A DNA stretch of 64,000 nt, taken from NCBI GenBank assembly GCA_907164885.2, contig OU015495.1, positions 105,882,045 to 105,946,044 on the forward strand. The letters are read 5' to 3'. The number at the start of each line of letters is the position of its first letter. Within the stretch, counting starts at the first letter, position 1. The stretch is from Dolomedes plantarius (Eukaryota; Arthropoda; Arachnida; Araneae; Dolomedidae). Of this stretch, positions 1 through 11,600 are shown piece by piece. The notes beneath the pieces were generated by a model that did not search any database, was not told the origin of the DNA, and saw only the letters and a program-made list of their open reading frames with translations. Both the position numbers and the translations under genes were made by a program.

Positions 1-233
1 ATTATTCACCTTTTTTTATACTGTTTCTTATATTGATAATTTGTTTTCTTATTTTGGAAAGTATGTTTCATTGATATCTTGGATGCAATGAACAAGATTC
101 AATTTTAATTTATCTTTCTTTCTACGACAGGTTACTGCTGTTTATGCTATATTTTCTATTGTGAACAAACTGAATTTTGAATATTAGTGTGCAAAGGAAG
201 ATTTTAATTAAAATCTGCACAATATATTCATGT

Positions 234-623
234 TCAAGACATTTCTATACAATGAGGTAACAATCTTACACCAACTACAGTTACATTAGGAAACTTAAGA
301 GTGTTTACAATGAATCTAAATAGGATGAAAATAATAGGAAGAAGTAACGCAATTACTTCAGTAGAATACTTGGACTTAATTGGTAGCTGAAATGATACTC
401 GTTGCTTATCTGTCTTAACTTTAGATAACTTCCGAAGAGATTCTTCAGAGATTTCTTGTAATGCTGCATGAAGTGAACCCCTTTTTTCTAATTTTGCATC
501 AGGAAGTGCTTTTTGCAACTGAGATACAAGTTCTATGCTACTATACCGAGCAGCTCTGTTTATCAGAACATTCTTTATTTCAGTACGGATATCAGATTGA
601 TTATCACTAGCAGAATTATCCAT
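234..623 (-). CDS. Small predicted membrane protein, family not recognised
   Basis: A 129-codon open frame. In minus orientation the ATG lies 9 bases after a good acceptor (pyrimidine-rich tract ending TTTTTAG), so a 5' UTR exon probably lies upstream, at higher coordinates. The protein is hydrophilic with helix-forming stretches up to about residue 80. A hydrophobic segment follows at about residues 88-108 (IALLLPIIFILFRFIV core), then a short tail, as in a single-pass or tail-anchored protein. The last ~15 residues may be read-through into an intron, because a possible donor (GTGTAAG) occurs within the tail. No family motif is recognisable. The gene is divergent from the TMC gene. The length, the acceptor and the non-repetitive composition favour a real gene; the product is unknown. 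Confidence 0.55.
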   Translation of the reverse strand: MDNSASDNQSDIRTEIKNVLINRAARYSSIELVSQLQKALPDAKLEKRGSLHAALQEISEESLRKLSKVKTDKQRVSFQLPIKSKYSTEVIALLLPIIFILFRFIVNTLKFPNVTVVGVRLLPHCIEMS

Positions 624-889
624 AGCATTTGACTAAAAATATAAGAGTATTTGAATTACAGATACTGTATTTAGCAAGAATTAAATTTAATTAAAGGTAA
701 AATTTTTTTGCCATAAGCTTTTAGAAATAATATTAATTTAAACTATATGATTTTGCAGCTATTCTTTCTTTTATGATTTAAAAAAAATTATAACTTAATT
801 TAAATAAAGTAAAAACAGGAGAAGATTTTCAAGCCATGCATTTTATGAACTGAGACTTTTAACATTATCATTAATATATACTAGACAAA

Positions 890-1490
890 TTAACCCTAAA
901 ACGGTAAAGTAGTTTGATACAAAATATATGGTACAATGGGGTCAGATCCTACCCGATGTCTTTTTTGATGAGGTTTTATGGTAGGAATATGTACACAATA
1001 AGCATTTTTGTTGTATAATAACATTTATTAGCAGTATTTTACATGAAATAAAAACCTTTTTGTAGAAAAAAAGACCAATTGTAATTTTGCTAAACAAAGA
1101 AAATCTCTCTGGCATTTACATAGAATGTTGTATATATTAAGTCTAATATGTAATTTAGTCTTGTACCTAGTTTTAGAAGTTACTTAACCAAATTTCCAAG
1201 CACAAAAATGTAAAAAATAATATATACTGACATTTTTGGCCTTCAAAATCGAAATAAAAAATCTAAAAAAATTAAAAATAAATATATAAAAATAATAAAA
1301 AATAAATAAAAATAATTGACTTGTGATCATGAATAAAATTTATCAAGAGACAATCATATTTACTACAAATGCTCCAACACCTGTTGCAAGACTGCCTGTT
1401 AGGGTTCCTTGTCAACTGGATCTCTTGAGGGGAAGGGAAAAACACAACCCTGGGTGGGATCCAACCCCCACCATACCGTTAGATGGTTAA
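890..1490. mobile_element. piggyBac-like MITE, copy A (TTAA-flanked)
   Basis: The 601-bp segment begins TTAACCCTAAAA and ends GATGGTTAA, so both edges carry TTAA, the piggyBac target. Its interior is similar, in reverse orientation, to 24392-24994: shared blocks include the tract around 1090-1260 (TGGCATTTACATAGAATGTTG, 'GGCCTTCAAAAT', 'AGCACAAAAATG') and the GTTCCTTGTCAACTGGATCTC region near the right end. No transposase frame is visible. This is a non-autonomous element, older than copy B judging by its degenerate ends. Confidence 0.7.
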
Positions 1491-3278
1491 TATTGGGTAA
1501 TCAAATTCAAAAGAAACTTCATAAACAAGAGAATATAGGAACATTTTACGAACAATATAATAATAAACTATCAGTAAATTTATTTTCATAATTTTATAAA
1601 TATTTGAAACAGCTATTTAAAAATCAGTACAGTAAATAATAATTTTATGATAAATAAATATATATCAATATAAAAAAAAACTGCTTTGATAATTTATAAA
1701 ATTGACACTTTAAAAATTAAAAAAAAATAGAATTTATTCAAATAATTTCCTGATTTAAATGAAAAAACTTAGGATTTAAAGAAATCCTTTAACATATATA
1801 GACATAGATATATAGATTTCCTACTTCCTTTAATGGACTACTGCTTGGAATCTCCATTAACTAAATTATTCTTGAATACAATTTCCAAAAAGGACCTTTC
1901 AATACTGAAAAAATTACAGATTAAAAAAACGTTTTTGATACTGTAAATGCAATGAGAATACTTTAAAATGAAAAAAAAAATTAAAATTAAATTTGGGCAT
2001 GAAAGTGTACAGAAAGTATAATAATGTATGGAAGATGAATTTCAATGTGGCAGCACCCAACAGGACAACTTGTTACAGGAGGATAGCTTTCCGTCAATGC
2101 AGAGATTTTTTAAAACATGAAATGCATCATATTTATGATACATGATAATAAGACATAATCTAATCACATAATCATAATATAGCATAAAAAAGGGAGACTG
2201 ATTTTTAACTGTACAAGTAAGTATATCTACTCAATATTTCTCATTACTCAGACAAAATAATTAGTTTGATAACCATTTGATTTATATTCAAGATGTGATA
2301 TTCTAATGCTTCCAAACTAGTGCTATACCAAAAAGATTTTTGATGTACTAATTAAAAGCATATGTTGATGAACTCTTCAACAATTATATTTCATAAGTCT
2401 TACAATTACTGTAAAATTAAGTTAAAAGATAGGTATCTCATTAACACACTTATGACAAGTTTATGCATATGTGACATCAATCCTGTAGAAAATACAGCTA
2501 ATAGGATAGATTATATGTTTGTCAACTGACAAAATAAGTGAATAAATAAATATTTCTATAAAACATTGAATTGCTTCTTTCATACAGCAAAATCATTCAA
2601 TATCAATAATTTATATTTTGTTCAACAAAATTCACCAATCCTTTGCAATTTTAAATTTTATACAAAGGTCACAATAATAGTTCAATAATTAAACATATTT
2701 TCCTGACTCTTGATACCTATACAGAAAAAGAAAATTTCAAATTTAACAAACCATTAAAAAAAAAAAAATTGAAAAATATAGTGATTTGAACACAGAAAAG
2801 TTGCAAACAAATGAAGCAAATATGAAAATTATGTAGGACAATGACATTTCTGTTTTAATAGATCAAGATTTAGATGCAATATAGTTATAAGACTTCAAAT
2901 TTCTTAAAACTGTTTCAAGTTTTCAGAAAAGTTTCACAATTATATTACAAAATTGCAAATTTTCAGTACTACAGAGGCACCCAATTTTGCTGTCTAGCCC
3001 AAAATTCTTGCTCTACTGTTATGTTTAGTTTTTATTTACAGAAAAAAAATTATAAAAAGGAAAATTTTTATACCTACCAAACCCTTGCATTTTAACTAAT
3101 GTACCAAAATTCAAGTACTAGCCAAAAAAAAAAAGAAAAAAAAAAAAAAAAGAAATAATTAAAAAAACTAATTAACTACAACACATAGTTATTTTGATAA
3201 TACCCACTATTCATTAAGAAATGAAGAATACAGGTAAAATATATAAAACCCTTTTTTTGCAATATTACATCAGTACTG
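1491..3278. other. AT-rich non-coding stretch, no gene seen
   Basis: The region is AT-rich with oligo-A runs (for example around 2757-2770 and 3124-3152) and no frame with coding character. It may be an intron of the minus-strand gene whose coding exon lies at 234-623, since that gene's 5' UTR exon must lie to the right. Confidence 0.4.
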
Positions 3279-3945
3279 CAGGGTTTTCACTTGTCCCATA
3301 AAAATGTTGTGTTGGGGCAAGTGAGGACAGTGAAATTTATCAGAAAAAGAAACAAAAAGAAAAGAAAATAGGCCTGTTCTTGATGATTGCTCAAATGTAC
3401 TAGATGATGACTTAGTGCTCCTGGAAGAGCTGAGGCCTGGAAGGCGTGGTAAACTAATTTTTTCCGGACCTTTTTGATCCTACAATATTCTATTTGATCC
3501 TACAATATTCTATTTTGATTCTACAATAATTTTAACATACGTTTGTTACTCTAAAACAAATATATACAAATATACTTATTTTGTTAATATTCGGATGTTG
3601 CTGACACTGCTAACTTGAACAATAAATACCTCCACAGTGAAAGAATGTAAAAAAAAAAAAAAAAAAAATAGCCTTTTGTTCAGAACGAAATATCTATTCT
3701 TTCCCTTGCCCCATTTATTTTGCAATAAGCGACTATGGAATATTGGGACCCGTGTTCTCATTTGCCCCAAGTAAGAATGCAAAACACAAAAACTTTAGAT
3801 ATTTACGGCAAAAAAAGTTGTGAATAGATTTAAAAAAAAAATAAAACTGTAAATGTATGTATGGAAATTATCTACAAATACAACAACTTGTTTTCAAAGT
3901 GGAACTATATGATTTTGCGTTCTCACTTACCCCACTTCACCCTAT
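3279..3945. repeat. Probable degenerate DNA transposon with CACTTGCCCCA-type motifs
   Basis: Motifs related to TTCTCACTTGCCCCA recur in both orientations (around 3290, 3315, 3755 and 3920). The outer ends resemble inverted copies (AGGGTTTTCACTTG against the complement of CACTTCACCCTATAG). An intact transposase is not visible. The family is uncertain, possibly a pogo-type relic. Confidence 0.35.
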
Positions 3946-4559
3946 AGTAAAATGCATCAGCAAAGTTGATACACATAAGTTATTTTGGTAATTGGTAAGA
4001 GGTGAGCTATGATACTGAAAAGCAAGTTTACTTAAGTTCATGGCTATGAACATTATCTGCTGATGATCCTAATAATCACTACAAAAGTAGATTTCATTGC
4101 AATGATATGAATCGTTATACAAGCGTATCTTACGGTTTAAATTTTAAAATATTTTGATGGTTTTAAGAACTGAAAATCAGCAACGATAAATACTTAAATG
4201 AGGGAAACTATGTATTAAATATTTTGACTGTAACATTCACTAGATTGTTTACATGCTTTTCATTTCAAAACAAGGACAATATCATTGAAAGAATAGTTAT
4301 ATTCAAACTAAAAATTTCGTAAAAGCAAACAGATTATAATACTGTTATTCAAATTATTCCAATCATGTTTTCTTCATAACATTTAATATAATACAGGAGA
4401 GCAATTTTTTATGTTAAACTGCATAGGGCACACTACGAATTATTTCGTATGCTATTTTTACAAAATATATTATAGGTACATCAATCAATTATTCAAGTAA
4501 AATTCTTTTAAATTTATCTTACTGTTAGTGTGCAGCCGAATTTTTAAATTATTACAAAG

Positions 4560-5142
4560 CGTACCGTCACGAAACAAAGGTTGATAATCACTGACGTAGA
4601 GAGAAAAAAAATTAAGAAACTAACTTGCACACATATGAATGTACCGTAAAACGTAACTGTCCGAAAGGGCAATCCAAAAGTCTGTATTTAGAATGCTTAA
4701 CCCATTTTATTTACAAAGATTAAAACTGCTAAGCACGAGACAAGAGTCAAATCACACAACGCATAAGGAAACAAAGATATTATTTTATCTTATTAAGAAT
4801 TTGCTCGACACCCAAATTACTTATTTAAAAATTACACTCTTCTATAATTACGCGTTTTGGTGCACTGTACAAATTTTATGGTTAAACTATGTAATAGCAA
4901 TCAATTACATTCGAGTGTTGTCATATTCGAAACATCCCAGCTGATGATTAACTTTTTAAAAGTTTCGCTTCACAGTCACGTGTTTCCGGGTTTTTTTTTT
5001 TATCACTGAACCCTCGATATCAGTCCGACTTCCGTGAAATGTAGTTGGGACAACTTTGTTGATGTTTTCAATATGTATAAAAATGCATGTTTTTCATCCC
5101 TGTAACGACCAGGAGGTTATATGGAGTGTATATGTTGACAAG
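4560..5142. promoter_or_regulatory. Candidate divergent promoter between the minus-strand gene and TMC
   Basis: This stretch is richer in GC and CpG than its surroundings. It holds an E-box CACGTG at 4977-4982, directly followed by an ETS-like TTTCCGGG. A donor-like AG|GTATTA at 5142/5143 could end a non-coding first exon of the TMC gene. The minus-strand gene needs a 5' UTR exon to the right of 632, which fits a shared promoter here. No TATA or initiator is decisive; this is inference. Confidence 0.35.
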
Positions 5143-5571
5143 GTATTATAAATTTCTTTTTTCGGTAATCTAAAACCGAAACGATAGAATCGTAATAAAA
5201 CGTGACACATCGCGAATCAAAACAAAACAATTTATTTATTTTTTTCTGATATTAACTTCGCATTTTAATCTGATCTACAGATTTATTTCTCCGTAGATTA
5301 ATATACATTTGTGCTTTAAAGATAATCAATAGTACATTTTCCTGGAATTCAAATGATATGCTTTTGAATAATTTCTCATTGAAGTGTATTTTTCTGGAAG
5401 TCGCCTAATGTATATGAGATCTTACTGTTGTTCTTTAAATTACTCTTAGCTCTCACATAAAATTATATTTGATATCTACTGTTGGTTTTATTTTTTTTTT
5501 GGTTACGATTCATGTCTTTTTATCGTTTTTTAGGTGCATTCTCTGTATGAACGATCCTACAGTATTTTATA

Positions 5572-5638
5572 ATGGCTTCAAAGGATAATGATGAGCTGAA
5601 ACAATCATCAAATGAAGATGGCATTCCATTACAAAACG
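5572..5638 (+). CDS. TMC: TMC exon 1 (residues 1-22, start codon)
   Basis: The exon begins at 5534 after a TTTTTAG acceptor, so its first 38 bases are 5' UTR. TGA at 5548-5550 is in frame with the ATG, which fixes 5572 as the first usable start in this exon. The encoded stretch is acidic and polar. The donor is GTATTTG, phase 1. Confidence 0.85.
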
Positions 5639-8600
5639 GTATTTGATATCAAAATATTCAACTGATAAAATATATTGAGACGCAAAGTGCATAAAGCTTT
5701 CAAATTTCTATTAATATTTGTGAAAACATATTTTAGCATGTATATTCAATGAGATTAAATTGCTTGGGTTATTTCTGAAAGTATTGCAGAATATTAATTT
5801 TATTGGCACAAGCTATGAAGGTTTTTTTTTTTTTGTCTTTACAATCTGAAACATAATGAGATCAGTGTGTCTGCTTACATCCTATTCATTGATATCTCAA
5901 AGGAAGTGATTGATCTTAGTGTTTTTGCAAAAGAAATTTAGGTACAGTCCATGCATAGCAGTTCTAGGTTGCCTATCATCTGTTCTTAAAAAGGGAAACC
6001 TACTTTTGGAAGTTTTTTACATTTACATATACTTTGATCTTTAAAGGTTTAATGATTTAAAAGGGAAAACAAATACTAACGGTCACCTCAACTACTTGTG
6101 ATGAGGAGGTTCAATAATTTTTGGGTGGTATTAAATTATTATGGTTTAAAGAATTTGAGTAAAGTTATAATAATCTTTTATTCATGGTAAGTGTTTAGAA
6201 ACAAATTTATTATTATTCTAATCATGCTTTTTAAAATCTTGTGCTTAGTTTAGTAAAAATATTGAAATTGGGAATCTGGACACTTACAAACCATTATTGA
6301 CTTAAAAATGATTCTTTTGTGCTAGATAATTTATCCTTGTTTAGAACTTTATATATGCATCTGTTGTATTTAAATAAATTATTGGTTAATCAGAAGAAGT
6401 AGGGGCTGCTGCCAACTTGCCGATTATTTACTTGATATTGAACTTTTTTTTTTTATTATTCAAATAAATAACTTGGATTTAGTTCCAAGTAGAAAAAAAC
6501 AGGGCACTGTGTTATTGAAATGAGCATTTTTTTTAATGAATAAAGCTGTTTTTAATTTTGTCATGGTTATTGCTCTAAACTTTAAATCTACCTAAAATTT
6601 TAAGTTTTAACTATAAAATTTTATGTAACTCATTGTATGAAATAAATCTTGTCTTAAGCATCTAAACTGTCAGTGAAAATGAGCAGAAATGAGAAACAGA
6701 ATAAATATTTTTTTTAAAACGCAGAGGCACTTGTCGCTAGACATTCGCCTGTATGTACACCACGAGACTGCTGGTCATTCATTTAAGGGGGTATTGTAAA
6801 GGTGGCCAGCACCCCCTACAAGCCAGTCCCTTAATTTAGAACCAAGTGACAAGACTGGTACACTTGACCCCACACCTCCAGAGGTAAATAAATTGTTTGC
6901 TATAGAACAAGGGACTACTAGGCTTTGTATTCATCTGAAAAGTGCCCCTCTTTTAACTTCTAAACTTATTCTTCTGTTGGCTGTCAGTATCTACACAAAA
7001 TTTAGAAAAGTTAACTATGTTGTTATATTCATGTAGAATTGCAGATTTCAAAGATCCTGTGTTTATTTTCTCTATTACATAGTACTTAATGCTTGTCATA
7101 TAAAAATGATCAATATAGGAATTTGCAAAGATCTCTATCTATAATATCTAAATTTGGATGTCTTCTTTGCATGTTATATGCCACAGATGTGTGTTATTCA
7201 TAATTTTTGTCATTTGACACCTAATTCTTAAAGAAGAAAAAAAAAATGAAAAAAGCTGTAAATACAAATTAAGGTTAACTGTTGTTTTTTTTATTGATAC
7301 TATAGAGACACAGGCAGAAAGCTGGTGGGAGAGGCTGAACTGAAAATTTTGAGATTCATATATACCCAAACTTCTGAAAATAATGAAACTTTTATTGTTT
7401 AACTGTGTATATATATTAGGGTGGCCCTTATTTTTCAACTTTGTTTTTTTTAATGTCTCACCCCCTCAGTTTTTTCTAACTGGCCTAAAACTAATGGCCA
7501 AAAAAAATCGGGTCATTCACATAATTCTAAATGGTGACGCATAGGCTGTGAATGTCGCCATTTATGTAAAAATTACTGTTTTTCCCACAAGTTTAACAGA
7601 AAAAATGAAATAATATTTTATGCGCGTTAAGAAACTAAATAATATCAAATATACACTAGAACATAGTTTTGCATAACCCACCAGCATGTAGGATTCACGA
7701 TAGGGGACGTTGTGCAGGCGGCGGCGGCAGTCCTGGTTGTCGGGAAAACTGACCACGGCGCTTAGTCATAATCAGTATTGCGTTGTCTTCCAAACGAAGC
7801 GGTAGCACATGGTTTGTTAAAAATGGCGCTAAAGAGTAAACTTCGCAATCATATATATCTGTTTGAAAGAGAAACAAATCAAATATTAGGTAGCAAATTA
7901 CCTTCTAACAAACAAGTATTGCAAGTGCTATTTTATAATATGAGATGCGTAAAATTAAGTCTTTGTGAAAGTGCTCGTTTAGTAATTTCTGAAACAGTAA
8001 ATTTTTTGGCAAAAAGCACGAATACCATTTAGAGAACCTGAACATTGCATTGTTAAACTGGAAGCTCTATATAATAAATGGATAATGCTTGAAAAAAGTT
8101 CTAAAAGAAAGAGCGAAACTCAGGAGCAAAAAGAACAAAATTTTAAAGAAAAACACGAGGACCTATTTGATATTGCTCACTCTAATTCCTTGGAAATTAT
8201 TACAATAAAAGAAGACAGACAATTTCTCATCTCCCAGAGGCAGAAAGAACGAATTGGTGTTTTAGGGGGCATTGATAAAAGAACTGATGAAAAAAAAAAA
8301 AGAGTTCTAAAGTGTCTTAGTGCAGAAGAACAGCGACGAAAAAATATTAAAGAGGATACAAAAATGAGTGAAACAATGGAGGACATGGACATCGAAGAGT
8401 CGTGAAAGTAAAAACCATTAAGTACTTTTGAAATTTGTTTTTGCCCAATTATTACATTCTTTACGCAGTATTTTGTAGTATATTTACAAAAGGTTTTGCT
8501 TTAGTGTCAGTTTCGTCTGAAAAGGAGAGTTCTTCTGAAAATGAAATTGACCGTGAAGTTACGTTGTATCCCACAAATCAGCCAGGTCCACCTAAAGAAT

Positions 8601-11600
8601 GTAAACAAGGGAACATTAATTTTATTAACACCAAGTTGGTAGCAGCTCTTGATAAATGCAAGTTAAGTGACAGAAACTCTGTCCACATTTTAATGGCTAC
8701 TGCAGAAGCTTTGGGACACAACACTGAAGATCTAATTATAAATCGAACCTCGATATAGCGATGCCGTCAAAAGCTTCGTGCTGAGCGTGCTTCAGTAATC
8801 AGAAATGAACGTCTGACGTTACAGTTAGAGTTCACTCCCGTCCACTGGGTTGGAAAGCTGCTTCCATCAATAACTAGAAACAAAAAGCTTGACAGGCTTC
8901 CAGTAATTATTTCCGCTAACGGACAAGAGCATCTTTTAGGAGTCCCTCAATTGGATTCTTGCAGTGGAGACGATATGGCAGAAGATATTTACAACTTGCT
9001 TGCTGAAAATAAACTTTTGGATACATTGCAAGCCTTGTGTTGTGACACCACTGCGTCAAATACTGGAAGAATAAAAGGTGCTTGTGTTTTATTAGAACAA
9101 AAACTGGGTAAAGATCTCTTATACTTACCTCGCAGACACCATATATATGAATTGGTTTTAAAGTCTGCTTTTGAAGAATGCATTGGTACGTCGTCTGGAC
9201 AAGAAACAGGATTATTTAAACGTTTTCAATAAGCTTGGGCCAATATAGATAATTCTAAATATACTGTTGGAATTGATGATCAATTTGTTGTGAACAGTAT
9301 CTGTAAAGACATAGATTTTGTGCTTCATTTTGCCAAAGCACAAGTTGTTATTAAACAGACAAGAGACGATTACAAAGAGCTGCTGCAGTTAGTTGTGATA
9401 TTTTTATTAGAACACGAAGCAAATGAAATTACATTTTGATTACCTGGTGCTTTTCACCATGCCAGTTGGATGGCAAAAGCTATTTATTGCTTGAAAATAT
9501 TTATTTTTCGAAATCAATTTCATTTGACTCAGCAGGAATTGCAAGGAATAAGGGATATTTGTATATTTACTGTAAAAATATACATAAAAGCTTGGTACAA
9601 TACTCCCTTAGCCTACAAAGCACCATACCAGGATTGAATGTTTTTAAAAGATCTTTATTTTTACAATGAAATAAATGAAAAAATTTCCCAAGAAGCAACA
9701 AAAAAATTTTGTGGGCATTTGTGGTATCTTACTGAAGAAATACTGGCTTTAGAATTTTTTGATGACACAATTCCTGTCGAACAAAAAGTAAAGATGGCCA
9801 AAGCATTTAAAGAAAAAGAATCAACTACTTGTGACTCTAAGCGTTTACATTTTGATTTAATGGAAATGGCCGAATTCACACACAAAGAACTACACAACTT
9901 TGTGTCAAAAAGCACATCCACATTTTTTAAGCGGTTTTAAATATCGTCCGAATTTATTCCTCGTGATTCTGCGATCTGGAATTCTCTTCCTGATTATTAA
10001 CATTGCCTTACAGTAGTCAGAAACCTCACAGTTGTCAATGAAAAAAGAAAGAGGTGTGAAGCTTATGGAAGAATATAACAATATTAGAAAACACGATGAG
10101 GAGCAAAAGCAATACCTATTGCAAGTCGAGAAAGACCATCGGATCCCTTTTCCATCTTGCTCAAAGCATTCATTATCTAAAAATTATTGAACCTTTTATT
10201 ATTGAAGTTTAATGTTATAAAATTTTGTTTTTGTGGTTAAGCAGTTCTAGGCATTATTTCCGTTATTTTTACTACTAAATATTTGTTTTAAAATTGAAAC
10301 AGAATTATTAAAAGTGTTATTGTGAAAATTTTGGAATTTAACTCTTTTATTTCAATTTTCACCCCCCTTGCGGTACGTGTTATTATTAAATAAAACTTTC
10401 AAAATTTTTACCAGTTACTTACTAGCCCAAAAGGAAAAGAAATAGGGGGTGAGACTTATAAATTTATAAAATTTATTTTTGCCTATATGCTAAGGGCCAC
10501 CCTAATATATATATATATATGAAACGTAATGGACACGGGGCGATGAACGAAGGCGGAGTAGATGATATTTTAATGTTAATGTTATTTTTTAATGTTATAT
10601 ATACACTCAAGAGCCAAAACATTATGACCACCCCTACATTTTGCAATGAATTCGCCTGGATGACGTGGAAGGCACGTGATGAGGTGGAAGTGGTATTTAA
10701 CTGCTGCTGGAGAGTCTGCAGAATCATTCTTTCACTTACTTTTGTGTGTGATGGGAAAGGCTGCGGATATAAGCCACTTTGATAGAGGGCAGATTGTAAT
10801 GGCTCGAAGGCTCGGAACAACCCACGACTCGTGGGTTGTTCGCGACCTACAGTTGTTAGTACTTATGCAAAGTGGATGAATGACGGTGAAACCAGTAGTA
10901 GACGACATGGTGTTGGACGTCCACAAGCTATCAAAGAAAAAGGTCGTCGGAGACTGTCTCGCATGGTGAAGCAAAACCGGAGCCAGACAGTGGCTCAGCT
11001 GACAGCCCAATACAATGCAGGGCCAAGTAGAATAGTATCGCAGCACACTGTTCAGCGGACACTGTTGGATATGGGGCTACGCAGCAAACGTCCCACTCGT
11101 GTGCCTTTGCTGACCAAGCGTCATCACCAACTGCCCCTGCACTGGGCCCGGGAACATCGCGACTGGTCCATGGATCAGTGGGAGAGAGTTGGCTGGTCAG
11201 ATGAATCACGGTTTGTCATTCATCACGCCGATGGCCGTGTCAGGATATGCCGTCTTCCAGGCGAACTGTTGCTCCCTCAATGTACAGTAGGTCATACACA
11301 GGCCGGTGGTGGCGGTATTATGCTTTGGGGAACGTTCTCTTGGGCATCTCTGGGACCCGTGGTTGTGGTAGAGCAGACCATGAATGCTACAGGGTATCTG
11401 AACATCATCTCAATCCGATAGAACATATTTGGGATGTCATGGGAGCTCAGAGTTCAAAGACCACCAATTCACAATATCTCGGATTTGTGTGACCGTTGCT
11501 TAAACATCTGGTACAATCTGTCTCCGGCCATCTACCAAGGACTTGTGGCATCCATGCCAAGGCGGGTTGAAGCTGTGTAATATAGAAATTCAAACAAAAT

